DNA of 64,000 nt from Odontocerum albicorne (GCA_949825065.1 OX463842.1:751501-815500), one strand, 5' to 3'; positions 21,310 to 32,725 are shown, counted from the first letter of the stretch. The notes: generated by a model not told the origin, from the letters alone. Numbers and translations are program-made.

Positions 21310-24300
21310 ATGAGTCCTGCCCTTCAAAATCTAACCCACCAAAATGTGCCGCATGTTTGCGTTTCAAAAAACCACATGACCACCTTAATGTTTCAACTGA
21401 TTGCCCAGCGTATCAATTTGCGATCAGTCGTCATATGGCATCCACCAATTATGACGCTGCATGAAAGCAGTCAAATGCATAGTAATGATAAAATGTGTCA
21501 TTCTGGTTTTAGAGGTGCCTCGCGTAGGGCGAGAGATAAGTTCACTGTCGCGCAGTGGAATGTTCGGTCTCTCAATACTGCAATTGATGAGCTACCATTT
21601 GTGCTCTCCCGCGATGATATAGACGTGCTCTGTCTTAATGAAACCTGGTTGTCACCAGCGTCTGATATTGCTGGCTTTATGATACCAGGTTACTCTTTTC
21701 TTCAAACCCCTAGGCACACTAGAGGTGGTGGTGTGGGTTTCTTTATAAAAGAGCATTTAAACGCGACGATATTATTAGCATCATGTGATCGTGATGTTGA
21801 GTAGTCCTGGATGAAACTTAAAATAAATGGTATAACTATAGTCATCGGCACAATCTACCGTCCTCCAAACTCTAATCTTAACACTGCTCTAGATGTTTTA
21901 AGTGAACATTTGTCACGATTTCTGCCATGCTGTGACCATATATTTTTCATGGGTGACCTGAACATCAACCTTTTAAATACGACCACTGCTTTCTATAAAA
22001 AAATCCAAGATTTGATTGATTCTTTTGGACTCTCACAATTAGTTTCGGAACCCACCAGGATTACTGGCTATAGTGAGACATTATTAGACGTTTTTTGCAC
22101 CGACTCGAGGCATGTGGTTCTATCTGTGGAGGTATTTCACTGTAGTAATATAAGTGATCATGGTATGGTGGTTGGTGTCTTGAACCTCCCAAAGCAAAAG
22201 GCCCCACCATGTACCATTGAGTATAGAGACTTTACCGCTGCTAACCAGAATGAGCTCTACGTCGCGTTAAGTCGTGTGCCGTGGTATCGTATCTATCGTG
22301 AGGGAAGCGTGGGTGGTAGGGTTGAGGTGCTAAATTCGCTATTGCATGACATTTTGGAAGGCCATTTCCCACTCAGGAGGAAAACTTTTTACCGCTCGCG
22401 TAGTCCATGGTTCACAGCTACAATAAGGATGTTAATCAAGTCGAGAAACAAGGCGGAAAAAAAATTCAAGAGGACAAAGCACCCATTGCATGAACATGAA
22501 TATAAACTACTTCGAAATCAAACAAATAGTGCCATAAGACGTGAAAAAAGGGCTTACTTCTCTAATTTTGTTAACTGAAATACTAAAAACCCAAAGGAGA
22601 TGTGGAAGAACCTGAACTCGTTGATAAATCCAAACAAAGGAACGTCTGGTGGAGTTCCATCCCATCTGACCAATCCTGATGATTTAAACAATTTCTTCGC
22701 GTCAGCGAGTCAGAGTGATCTGCCCGACACAACTCTTTTAAACTATTATGCAAACAATCGTAGGGAGGGAAGCTCAACGTTTGAGTTCTCATTCGTCACA
22801 CCCGAACAAGTCGAAAAGGCTCTTGAATTTATTAAATCGAATGCAGTGGGTGCTGATGGAATTCCGATAAAATTGATACGACTCTGTTTGCCATTTATTA
22901 AGGACATACTAGCGGGAATTTTTAATACATCTCTTCAGGAGAAAATATTTCCATATGTTTGGAAGTCTGCTCTAGTCGTCCCAATTCCAAAGAAACAAAA
23001 CGTCGTTGAATTTAAGGATCTACGCCCAATAAGTATTCTCCCAGTTATATCAAAGATTTTGGAGAGATTGGTGTTCGTTCAGATATCGAATTATCTTCTA
23101 TCCAATGACCTATTGCCCAAGTATCAATCTGGCTTCAGGCCCAAATATAGCACAACGACGGCACTGAGCTGTGTGGTGGATGACATATTGCGGGAATCAG
23201 ATAAGGGAAAGGTTACTGCTCTGCTTCTGCTGGATTATTCAAGAGCTTTTGATACTGTGAATACAGATCTCCTGGTCTCTAAACTGTCCTTTTTGGGGTT
23301 CTCAGAGAGTGCATGCCAGTGGCTAAGGAGTTTCCTAATTGGTAGGAGTCAACGAGTTACCACTAGAGACCAGGCTGGACTACGGGTGTGGTCCCACCCC
23401 ACGAGCCTTAAAAATGGATGCCCCCAAGGGTCAATACTGAGTCCATTACTCTTTAGCCTATATACATCTGATCTTCCAGATGTGATAAGGAACTGTAGCT
23501 ACCACACGTATGCGGACGATACTCAACTTTATTATTCATTTGGAAGTGATGAGGTTCAGTCTGCCACTCAACACATAAATGATGACCTCGAGCGGCTGAT
23601 GATATGGTCTAGGAGGCATGCGCTTATCTTAAACCCTACAAAATCGGTTATGATTGTAATGGGTACAAGACAACAAGTCGAAAAGTTGAACGAGCCTTTG
23701 GAAATAAAGATTGGTAACGCGACTGTGCCTACAGAGAGCGTGGTGCGTAATTTGGGTGTGTATATGGAATATGACTTAAGATTCGAGGCTCACGTTAGAA
23801 ATAAATTACAATGGGCTTTTTCGCGGCTTAAAAATATTTATCGCATCCGTCAAAACCTATCCATTGAAGCTAGACGTAGAATAATCGACGCGCTCATTAT
23901 CCCAATAGTCGAGTATGGTGATTGCATCTATGGACCGTGCCTTCTAAGGAGAACCGAACGGAAATTGCAAAGATTGCAAAATGCTTGCTGTAGGTATTGT
24001 TTCAACATTCCCCCCAGAGGACACATCACCCCTTTTTTGAGAGCTTTTAAAATTATTGACATGAAACAAAGACGATTTCTTCACTTAAGCGTACTCATGC
24101 ATAAAATTACCAGTTCAAAAATGCCACTTTATCTCTTCGAAAAACTGAATTGGTCTAGAAACTTTCACGGCTACGAGACTAGAGGCAGATAGACTCTTTT
24201 ACTTATCCCAAACCATAACCTTACACTGTTCAGGGGATCCTTCTCATACTCAGCCAGCAAATGCTGGAATGAGTTGCCCCAGGCCTTGAAGGAGCGGGTG

Positions 24301-24351
24301 AATAGCTATACCTTCAGAGATGCTCTAAAGCGTTATCTTCTGGGTGGTTAA
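21310..24351 (+). pseudogene. LINE-D endonuclease-reverse transcriptase, three nonsense codons
   Basis: A single frame of about 1,013 codons. APE-type endonuclease: QWNVRSLN, CLNETWL, GGGVGFFIK, YRPPNSN, MGDLNINLL and ISDHGMV, so the catalytic E, D/N and SDH motifs are present. RT: KDLRPISILPVISKILERL, YQSGFRPKYSTTTA, LLLLDYSRAFDT (motif A), NGCPQGSILSPLLFSLY (motif B) and YADDTQLYYS (YADD, 23509-23520). C-terminal: SYSASKCWNELPQALKE, ending ALKRYLLGG at 24349-24351. In-frame stops: TAG 21802-21804, TGA 22576-22578 and TAG 24190-24192. No frameshift, so inactivation looks recent compared with the other LINEs here. Clade within CR1/L2/Jockey is not settled by eye. Confidence 0.9.
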
Positions 24352-24601
24352 TGGGTTTCTCAGTGGTGAATGGGTCTCCTGTTTGCTTTTCTTTTCTTAT
24401 TTTCTTTCTTTTCTCTCTTTTCGCTGGTGGTGAATCGAGGATTGTGCATACGTGTTTGTGCGTCATTTCCTCATTAATTCTTTTAAAACTGCTTATCTAT
24501 TTCAATGTACTACTGCCTAACTATTTCGATGTTGTCTCAACTATCTTACTTCCCATTTGCCATTATGTAAAATTTGGACTCCTTTGAGGCTTTTCTCTTC
24601 T

Positions 24602-24644
<43 letters not shown>

Positions 24645-24774
24645 CCTCGTTCTTGCTGACAGTTAACCTGAGGTGGTATATGTGGGTTTACTTTTTATTT
24701 TGTTTTCTGCCATACGTTTTTGTTTTTTTTTTTCTCTCTTTTTTATTATATTTATTCTTTAATCTAGATATGCG

Positions 24775-25115
24775 GGGGTGTGGGATGGAAGCCCCTGATG
24801 CCCTTGCGGTCGGACTCGCCCTACATTGGTGGGGTGTATTTCGGCCGTGGGAATGTTTGTGGGATGAGCCCGGACCTTTTGGTGTACTCTCTCTTGAATG
24901 TATTTTTTTCTTTTTTTGTCATCTACTATATTTATTTTCTGTGTTTATTTTTTTGTATATATTCCTGTTTCTAGGTGTTTAAGGGTGTGTGCTGAAAAAC
25001 ATCTGGTGTCCCCGTGGCTGGGTTCGCCCTATATTGGTGGGGTGTATTTTGGCCGAGGGGATGCTATTAGATGAGCCCAGACCTTTTGATAGCTTCTGTG
25101 TCTGATGTATTGTCT
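24775..25115 (+). repeat. Duplicated module in the LINE-D 3' UTR
   Basis: Two related segments of about 125 bp (24775-24900 and 24985-25115) share GGTGGGGTGTATTT, TTCGGCC/TTTGGCC and GATGAGCCC.GACCTTTTG. The second unit, with the 3' end, is what the short copies at 60150 and 60620 retain. Confidence 0.75.
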
Positions 25116-25244
25116 GCAATTTATGTGTTTTAGTAGTGTTACTCAGATGTGATCTTCTACATACTATGTTGCTGTCAATAAACCTAATATTTATTTTTTA
25201 TTTTTATTTATTTATAATTATGATTCTTCTTCCCAGTGTCATGT

Positions 25245-25690
25245 CAAGTCCCCCAACGTTGAACATCACCTGATAGTAGACATCTTTGTCCCCAGCAGCC
25301 CAAAAAAATCCCAACGCTCCTTATACCAGTCCAATCAAGTATATTGCGGAGCCAGGAGATTGGCATCCTGCCAGCACCTCTTCGACCCTCTATTTTGCCT
25401 TGAATGATCAGGTGCAGTAATTTGTACTTTGCTCCTCTAAGTATTGTACATGACCCAAGTAGGACACCTTTCTGATTTTAATACTAGTCAACAACTCTAT
25501 GAACTTTGAAGAACCCTTGTGCTGTTGACCATATCCGTCCAGGGTATCCGTAGCATTCTCCGGTGCATCCACATTTCAAATGCTTTCAGTCGGTTCATAC
25601 TACCAACTCTGAGGGTCCATGATTCCACTCCATGCAATAACACTGACCAAACGTAGCATTTGACTAACCGTTGTCGAAGTTTCAAGTTAA
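25245..25690 (-). pseudogene. RTE-like LINE C-terminal fragment
   Basis: The minus frame 25685-25497 encodes LVKCYVWSVLLHGVESWTLR, AFEMWMHRRMLRIPWTD and NSTRV. It continues out of frame as SYLGHVQYLEE, LIIQGKIEGRRGAGRMPIS and WLRNILDWTGI. This is the RTE-type C-terminal order (YGVESWT, MWM.RR.LRI.WTD, GHV, G.GR). Stops and at least one frameshift. It abuts the 3' tail of LINE-D. Confidence 0.75.
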
Positions 25691-25699
25691 TATTTAATT

Positions 25700-26595
25700 A
25701 TGATTCAATTAACAACAAGTCGATGAATGTTGTTTTTTAGCTTTTAAATCGTTGCTGTGAATTTATGGCATAAACTTTAAATCCAACAAAACTTCAAAAT
25801 AAAATGTCTTAATTGATGTTTACTCATCTTGAAACTATGCGTCCAGGAAATTTCTCTTGCAACAATGGCATTATTTCAGTGCTTGGGTGACAGATGGCAT
25901 CATCCTGTTAAAACTAGATATTTTCTATGTTAATTTCATGCAACTTACGGCGTAAAAAGTTTTGAATCATGTTGCGATAGTGATTTCAATTGACTATCAC
26001 TGCTCGTTCTTATTCATAAATAAATACAGTCCAATCACACCGCCACTCTTAAATTCACGACACAAATTCTTTTTGCAGTTGTATCAGTACTTTTTCAATT
26101 AATTCTGCATATCCACTTCCATAAAAGCAACAGTTTTGTTAATTAATGTATGAATTTAAATGAAATTGTTTTTCATTGTTGACGATTATTTTTTTGAAAA
26201 ACCACAACCTTTTTGCTTGTTTTCTAAATATAAATCGACGAACGTACGATGTCAAAAAATATCAACTGGCTTAAGTCATTGACACAATTGAATCTAACAA
26301 GCATGCAAACGCATTACTCATAAAAAAATTCAGTGTATCAAATTTTAGCACTCAATTGGAAAGAAAAATAGCATGAATTTTATGAAGCGCATTTGAAATA
26401 ATCCAGTTATTTTGTTAGTAAAATTGTATTATATGTGCTCATTATAAAATCATGTAGTGCTATACAATCAATTTTCCATGTATATTAATAACAATCGTAA
26501 AATATGATTGATGTAGGTTTGACAGTTTCTCGAAATGGCGCGCAATTCAAAATGCGTGTTGCGATTGGAACACCTTAAAGAAAACCACTTTGTTC
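25700..26595. other. AT-rich, no feature recognised
   Basis: No element family, tandem repeat or coding region could be supported here. Confidence 0.5.
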
Positions 26596-26604
26596 GACTA
26601 GGTA

Positions 26605-26836
26605 CAGTACCCGGTGATAAGTAATACACATCGGGTTTAAGAAAGAGACTGTCGGACATAATCGGCTAACTTCGGCTTTGTAGAGCGTCGTCTCTGTCAT
26701 TCGTACACGTGTTCCATCGTGATTTGTCAGTCGTTGTCAGGCGACAGAGACGACGTTCTACAAAGCCGAATTTAGCCGATTATGGCCGACAGTCTCTTTC
26801 TTAAGCACGATGTGTATTACTTGCCGCCGGGTACTG
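26605..26836. mobile_element. Palindromic TA-MITE, copy 3, intact termini
   Basis: 232 bp, CAGTACCCGGTGATAAGTAA to CTTGCCGCCGGGTACTG, flanked by TA at 26603-26604 and 26837-26838. Arms of about 95 bp could fold into one long hairpin around a centre containing ACACGTGTTCC. This is the reference copy for the family. No open frame. TA target and CAGT ends fit Tc1/mariner-type mobilisation. Confidence 0.85.
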
Positions 26837-26839
26837 TAT

Positions 26840-27820
26840 ATGTTATGACAAAACAGTCTATTTTTTTAATCACGAATTTTATATATTTGGAAAATCTAAA
26901 AAAACGTTACATAAAAGCTTCAAATTCTGAATGAGAGAAGAGTGGAATGCTATAGTAGAAGGGTATCTATGACGAGTGTATAATAGTAGTAGAAACAAAA
27001 TATGAGTGTTAGCGTTGAATAAGTTGGATATCTGTTCTCTCTACCTATCCTAATACATAACGTGATGATGTCTTCTAATAATAGTATTTAAGTTCTTTTA
27101 GAGTTAAAAAATGTTTGTTATATTTTTAAGTGCCACTGTACGGGTAAATTGTAACGCTTCTGAGTTTATCCTAATTCTGTTACTTTCTCTCATGTCATTA
27201 ATACTATTAATCTTTTGAAATACATTTCCTTCACTCGAATACTACTTATAACTACACAAGTATAAATATTTCCTTCATTACCTGCCTTGAAGAAATATAC
27301 TTTGTTCCTATTACAAAAATCAAAGGTATTAGAAGATAAATATTGACAGAAGTCTCGTACGGCACCTGGCGTTGGCTGAGCTAACGATGCATCGGTCGAG
27401 CAGTGGAGCGTGCATGAGTCAACACCAATCACGAAAGGCCGCCGGCTGTCTCGATCGGGAGCGGGAGACGGGAGTCGGAAGCAGGAGGTGGGAGTCAGGA
27501 GTGAAAAGAGCCCAAAAGAAAATACAAAATGAAGTAGCTTGATTATGCACCCAGTTATAAACACGTGTGCTGAAGGTGTCTAGAGAAATCTTCTAACATG
27601 TTCTTACCCCCATCCCCTCTTCCCCCTTCCGACCTCCCGTGAGATACAATTCGTTTGCTTCGTTGGTTATGTTATTTCACATTTTTACCTTTCCTCTTCA
27701 ATGCGAGTATTTCTTTGTATTTGTTTTCTTGTAAACTGAAAATTTCATATTAACATTTTTGACGTATTTTACTTTTTATATAAACATTACATACAAACAT
27801 ACTCGTATATTATATATTAT
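26840..27820. other. Non-coding with a GC-richer island
   Basis: About 27360-27500 is GC-richer (CGAAAGGCCGCCGGCTGTCT, GGAGCGGGAGACGGGAG with short GGGAG repeats). The minus-strand frame across it shows no known domain. The rest is AT-rich and unexplained. Confidence 0.4.
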
Positions 27821-28165
27821 CACACCATTTATTTTTTCGGTAAAGGTAGAAAAGACAGAGTGCCATACTTTTCTATCACGACACGCATGATTCGCCTATT
27901 CTTCATCTATAAACTCTCTTATACAACCGTCCCGATTTATCTAACTTTTTAATTTTCTTCTTTTAAAATATACTTTTCTTGACTTCCTTGCCACGTCTTT
28001 CACTCTATATTTATTCTGTTACTATTTTTTTCATTCGTGTGTTCTTCATGCCCAAACGATCACACAGCTTGCTTTTGTTTAAGTTGCTTAAGGTATCTGC
28101 TTTAAAGTCTTGTTACTTCTTAATCCCTTAATCCCATACGCTTTCCTCAAATATGTTATTCCCAT
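27820..28165 (-). pseudogene. RTE-like LINE C-terminal fragment, degraded
   Basis: Minus strand: GATTAAGGGATTAAGAAGTA, then TTTGGGCATGAAGAACAC (GHEE-like), GACGTGGCAAGGAAGTCAAG (RGKE-like), and an end that reads ACTCTGTCTTTTCTACC. Same order as the pieces at 36640 and 49790. Confidence 0.5.
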
Positions 28166-28280
28166 TGCACAAATTTTTAGAACCTTTTTTTCGGTTTCTT
28201 TTAATATTTTTTCATATCAATGTTTCCCTAAAATACATCAAAGTTAGTACAAAAATAGTATTATTATCATTTTTGCAGAT

Positions 28281-28528
28281 TAAAGACATTGTAATTTATT
28301 TTTATCAAAAACTGTTTATTACACTTATTTTGTGACGGTATAACCCTACCGGTTTCAAGGCTTTCACCTCATTTTCAGGGGAGCAAAAACAAGACTAAAT
28401 GTTGTTCGAACTGGTACCGATATACACGCTTCAACGGTTGGGGGTCGAGGGGTGAGGGTGGCATGGGCCGATTCGCTCTTGGCCGAAAAAGTGGAATAAA
28501 CCGTGTTTGATAAAAATAAATTACAATA
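28281..28528 (-). mobile_element. Penelope-like fragment with inverted terminal repeats
   Basis: Left part is the terminal repeat in inverse orientation. The middle (about 28393-28485) is the complement of the end of the GIY-YIG frame and its 3' flank at about 38265-38385 (shared GTGTATATCGGTA). At about 28486 it jumps to GAAAAAGTGGAATAAACCGT, the repeat in direct orientation. The product is a short retroelement remnant between inverted repeats, linking the foldbacks to the coding Penelope fragment. Confidence 0.75.
28344..28381 (-). ncRNA. Hammerhead-like motif with a core mutation
   Basis: On the minus strand: CCC, CTGAAAA, TGAGGTGAAAGCCTT, GAAACCGGTA, GGG. Everything matches the 16316 copy except G to A in CUGANGA (position G8), an essential base, so it is predicted inactive. 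Confidence 0.5.
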
Positions 28529-28809
28529 TAATACTATTTTTTTAGCACATTTTGATACCGCTTTGTTCAAGTAATTTGAGTTTAATTTGTCAAATATAAA
28601 GTAATTAATTATAATATCCAATTTACTGTTTTAACCCTAAAATTATTTCTTTGTAATTCAATACATATTCCAATATTATGGAATTGGATTAAGAATTAAG
28701 GGTTGCCAAAATAACCCCATCAAAACAAAAAAAAACGTTCAGTATAATATGTTGCAGTCTGAAAGCTCTTTTGTTCTCTATTTTCTTATAATGAAGAAAT
28801 TAGCTCATA

Positions 28810-29034
28810 TCACCTCTTAGCCAGGCGAGTTGCAAGGTTTAATACAGACACATGTACGAGTATTGCCTCGAGGCACAGAGCATAGAAGGAACAGACCTGC
28901 TGCCGGAGCAGAACCCTCTTATCTTCAGCGGATATTTTCCACTCAGCTGGCTCGCAAGAGCTCCGTAATAAATTAATACGTGTGCGTGTGTCCTCAAGCA
29001 GCGCAAATGTATGCTTCATTACCGAAATACCCAT
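28810..29034 (-). other. Unidentified GC-richer open frame
   Basis: A 74-codon frame containing RINLLRSSCEPAEWKISAED and VLLRQQVCSFYALCLEAIL. No family recognised and no repeat match in the window. It could be an exon, a chance frame or an unrecognised element. There are no convincing splice sites at both ends. Confidence 0.25.
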
Positions 29035-29139
29035 AGCGTCATCTTAGAGCATTGCTTCCCAAACTGCAAAGTTAACACCAACGAAATAAATATGCATAAT
29101 TATTTGTGCTACTTACGAGTATATAGCATTGATATTATA

Positions 29140-29620
29140 TTTTGTAAGAATGCCAGTAAAGTTAAAAGGAAAAGTATACCAATCGATTGTCAGACCCGCA
29201 CTCCTCTATGGCTCCGAATGCTGGACGATGTATACCTCTTACTCTAGGCAACTAGAAACTGCTGAAATGCGCATGCTAAGATGGTCAGCAGGTGTGTCCC
29301 TAAGATACAAAATAAGAAGCTCACGCATTCGTGGAAGCCTGGGTGTTACAGACATCAACAGCATATGGAGGAGAGGCGATTGAGATGGCATAGGCACGTT
29401 GGACGCAGATCACCCAATCACATTGTGAACCAGGCAATCTCCATGGAACTTCCTCGAATAACAACCAGAGGAAGACCAAAGAATTCATGGGTGGTGCAAA
29501 AAGATAACCTGATGCAGAGGCATGGCCTGGGGGACGTAGTCCGGGACAGAAGACCATACAACCTGAGGACGAGGAGAGCTGACCCCAACAGTCTTCGCAG
29601 ACAATGAGTTGGGATGGAGC
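29140..29620 (+). pseudogene. RTE-like LINE C-terminal fragment with frameshift
   Basis: First frame: RMPVKLKGKVYQSIVRPALL, YGSECWTMYTS, ETAEMRMLRWSAGVSL, GSLGVTDIN. After a shift near 29370: RRLRWHRHVGRR, NHIVNQAISMELP, RGRPKNSWVV, RRADPNSLRRQ ending at 29605-29607. This is the conserved C-terminal part of RTE-type endonuclease-reverse transcriptases; the catalytic RT motifs lie upstream and are missing. Confidence 0.8.
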
Positions 29621-29989
29621 CAGGGAGAGAGAGATTATAATTTGTAAGAATGAATAAGTCCACGTATTGGAAATACTACTTCAAACAATTCTGTCCATGT
29701 TTGCAACTGACGTAGAAGATGAAAGATGCGAGTGTCGGTGTTGTCCCGACATTCTATCGTCTCTCGTAAACGGAAGAAGGGTATCATCATCCCAATATTA
29801 TTATTAGTGGCCTTGGGACTTTTGACGTGCAATTATGTCAACTGATCGCGTCTGAATTATTGTAATTATATTTATTCTGGTCTGCCGAATTTACAAATTT
29901 CTGTTCAGAAATTCGCCTGTTTTTAATTTAGCTAATAAATTGGGTTAGGTTAGGCTGATATATTGCTGTCATGTTAGTTCGATTTTGAA

Positions 29990-30980
29990 AATCTACATTG
30001 ACTCAAGTGTCGTAAACGGATTGATTTTAAACTTTGTTTCTTTTGTATTCAAGTTCCTTAATGGAAAGTCTCCATTATATTTTTCCAATCTATACCTGAG
30101 AGATGTTCCTTTGGATAGGAGTAGAACTTTGATGTCGATTACTTCTTCATCTTATTAATTGATTCAATATGGTAACGTATTATGATAACACTTTTGGCGT
30201 TGCTGATTCTGTGCTAACACATGTTAACCTAAGCACATGCTAATCTAAAGTAAGGTCAGTATATATAAGACATGCGTCCGCCCCATCATGACATGGGATA
30301 GAAGTGAGAGCCGAAACTAACATGACAAAAAACCTTATCAGAGTGGCGGAAATGAGAACCCTACGCTCTATCGCAGGCAGAACTCTTAGAGATCGAATCA
30401 GAAATGAGACGATAAGGTTTATTTGTGATGTTGAAGATATAGAGAGGTGGGGAAGAAGCAGAAAGCGCTTCTAGAGGGGTCATGTACACTGCATGGAAGA
30501 TACGATTGCAAGACTTGCAAAAATCGCCAAGACTGAAAACCCTATGACTCTGTGGCGTGGAATTGTTTACCACTTAGTGTTAGAGATATGGGCGGCGTAA
30601 ACAGCTTTAGGAAGCAGTTGAAGACAGCAATTTTTGGGAGGTTTTAACACTTCAAGGTATACGAACACTACACATATACACTAATCTACATTACACCTAC
30701 TAAAGCCGATTGTGTTGTTAACATGTTATCACACATTGAAAGATCTACAAAGGTTTTTTTTATTCGTCTTCTCATAGTAAATTTTCTACAGTTTTCATAC
30801 CAATTATGTTGTTCTTTACATGTGCAGATAAGGAGAATTTCCTTATCTCATGACCGCAGTCACTACCTTCCTACCCTTAATATAATCGAGTCCCATGTCG
30901 GAGCATTTCTGGGGAAAGTCTGCTCTCTAAATGGCGCTCTATAAGTTGTCGTATGTTATTATTATTGTTCAGATTTCGCC
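29990..30980 (+). pseudogene. LINE-E 3' fragment, split by an RTE insertion
   Basis: Part one (about 29990-30235) encodes VFKFLNGKSPLYFSNLYLRD and RSRTLMSI. Part two (about 30552-30980) encodes WNCLPLSVRDMGGVNSFRKQ and LKTAIFGRF, then a 3' UTR. Together these form a Jockey/CR1-type C-terminus. The RTE piece 30243-30550 interrupts it. Related copies lie at 37680-39620 (also interrupted), 46490 and 55960. Confidence 0.65.
30243..30550 (+). pseudogene. RTE-like fragment inside LINE-E
   Basis: Close relative of the 5122-5877 pseudogene: AAGGTCAGTATATATAAGAC, ATGCGTCCGCCCCATCATGA, then RTLRSIAGRTLRDRIRNET, IERWGRSRKRF followed by a TAG, and RLAKIAKTENP. It begins and ends at positions where LINE-E reading would be continuous, so it is the younger insertion. 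Confidence 0.7.
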
Positions 30981-31260
30981 CCACTCTGTATGATGCTTCA
31001 AAGCACAAATGCATCATGCTCCTTTTTAGCGATCGATCACCTTTTGCGCTCCCTTTTGCGCTCCCTCGCTCTTTATTGACTAGTATATTACAGGAAATAA
31101 TATTTCTACGGAGAAAATTTGTTCAATTTGTTTTTTTTTTCCGTAGATATCTTTTCCGGGACATATGTATGTGACAATTTCAAGCTAAACTACAGGTAGT
31201 CTTAACGGTTTTGAGATATTTTCGTGACTTTGTTTTTATTTTTCACTATTCTTTAATTTT

Positions 31261-31702
31261 ATTTCAGATAAACCTAGGTTTGATAAAGATCCCTCCTTGT
31301 AGGCATACTCGGCAAGATTCCTTATTGGCCCACTTGGCAAAATGTACCTTAGTTAAGTGGTTGCAATTATATTTCAGATAAACCTAGGTTTGATAAAGAT
31401 CCCTCCTTGTAGGCATACTCGGCAAGATTCCTTATTGGCCCACTTGGCAAAATGTACCATAGTTAAGTGGTTGCAATTATATTTCAGATAAACCTAGGTT
31501 TGATAAAGATCCCTCCTTGTAGGCATACTCGACAAGATTCCTTATTGGCCCACTTGGCAAAATGTTCCATAGTTAAGTGGTTGCAATTATATTTCAGATA
31601 AACCTAGGTTTGATAAAGATCCCTTCTTGTAGGCATACTTGGCCAGATTCCTTATTGGCCCACTTGTCAAAATGTTCCATAGTTAAGTGGTTGCAATTAA
31701 TT
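31261..31702. repeat. 110-bp tandem array, 4 copies
   Basis: Units start at 31261, 31371, 31481 and 31591. Each contains ATTTCAGATAAACCTAGGTT, TGATAAAGATCCCTCCTTGT and CCTTATTGGCCCACTTGGCA. The first three are nearly identical; the last has a few more differences (TTGGCCAGA, TTGTCAAAA). The low divergence points to recent amplification. No open frame spans it. Confidence 0.95.
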
Positions 31703-31980
31703 ATTTGTATAACTCTTGCTCAACGAAATTCGTACAGATTTGGGTAATGAATATGGGCATTGTATGTATTTGCATATGGCTTTGACTACGTACAGGAGTA
31801 ATGAAGGAGTTGCTTTTCTATAGATTTGTTATGTTGTGTCGTTCGACTTACGTTGTTTTTTAATTTTATTGTATAACACTGCTTATATATCAATATTAAA
31901 ATCTATTTGTTGTTGTTATTCGTTTAAGAAAATATTTGAACGATGTAATAAAGTAAAAAAAAAACATAGATCAAACTTAC

Positions 31981-32038
31981 TGAGAACTTTTTGGCCATAG
32001 ATGATTGTTTCTTGTCGATAAAAAACATTCGAACTCAC
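31981..32038 (-). other. Candidate 58-base spliced exon
   Basis: On the minus strand a pyrimidine tract TTTCTTTTTGTTTTAG ends at 32039, followed by 58 bases and a GTAAGT donor (31980 downward). Two of the three frames are open across the exon; the third has a stop at its start, then reads MFFIDKKQSSMAKKFS from an internal ATG. No repeat family covers it. It is the best splice-site pair I found by eye, but short exons like this can arise by chance. Confidence 0.35.
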
Positions 32039-32180
32039 CTAAAACAAAAAGAAACAAAACGTATTAGAAAAAAAGTATTCACGAGACTAATTAATAAAAT
32101 TCTGAATAATTTAACTAACAAATCTAAAAAAAAGTTTCACAATTCAATGAGCATATTTTAATTATATCATTTCATACATA

Positions 32181-32725
32181 AAGGGTCTTTCAAATTGAGT
32201 GTTTTTTTAATTCTTGAATAAAACATACAATTTGCTTTGATTTCAAAAAAAAGTAATTGGTCAGAAAAGTATAATGTATGACATTTATGTTAAACACAAA
32301 AAACAATATCCGCCAAATGGCCATCTCTTGCAGATCCACAGATGTCCACTCTTTTGTCAAAATTTTCGATGAAATGTTGACATAATTGCGGTTCTAACTC
32401 ACCAATAACGCTCATAATCTTGTCCTTTAGCTCAGGAATTGATCGGAGGTCATTCTTATAGACCTGGATTGTCACATAACCCCAGAGAAAATAGTCCAAC
32501 GGTGTCGGATCTCATGATCTTGGTGGCCAAATAACATCACCGTTTCCGGAGATTACAATACATAAAATAATTCAACAGTTTGAACGCGTTGTCGTATTGT
32601 ATACAATTTCATTTTTATTAATGTCATATGTTACACTTCTCAAATGTCACAAGACCCAGGCAAGTTCACGACGCCATCTGTGTTTTATCCGAGAATTAAA
32701 AAAACTGCTCTATTTAAACGACCCT
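32181..32725 (-). mobile_element. Mariner-like non-autonomous element, copy 1
   Basis: Left end AAGGGTCTTTCAAATTGAG after TA (32179-32180); right end AAACGACCCTT (to 32725). Between them only the C-terminal transposase segment (32290-32499, minus) and non-coding sequence remain. A second copy of the same deleted form at 42535-43063 shows it multiplied as a shortened element. Confidence 0.8.
32290..32499 (-). pseudogene. Mariner-like transposase, C-terminal remnant
   Basis: MDYFLWGYVTIQVYKNDLRS, IPELKDKIMSVIGELEPQLC, then HFIENFDKRVDICGSARDGH and LADIVF. The DYFLWGY..VY motif and the CR..GGHL-like end are characteristic of one group of insect IS630/Tc1/mariner transposases. About 70 codons of roughly 350 remain, and at most one catalytic residue can be present. 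Confidence 0.8.

Larger units (their letters stand above)
21303..25215 (+). mobile_element. LINE-D, 5'-truncated CR1/L2/Jockey-group LINE
   Basis: About 3.9 kb: one endonuclease-reverse transcriptase frame, a roughly 860-bp 3' UTR with a long poly(T) tract (about 24603-24643) and a duplicated module, and a 3' end of AATAAACCTAATATTTATTT (25177-25196) plus an AT-rich tail. No ORF1 is visible upstream. At the 5' junction TTTTTTTTTCGATGAAATG is directly repeated (21266-21284, 21294-21312). I found no clear target-site duplication. Solo 3' UTR copies of this family lie at 60150 and 60620. Confidence 0.85.

Noticed and set aside
24557..24982. Phenylalanine-rich open frame
   Set aside because: A product of the poly(T) tract in the LINE-D 3' UTR.
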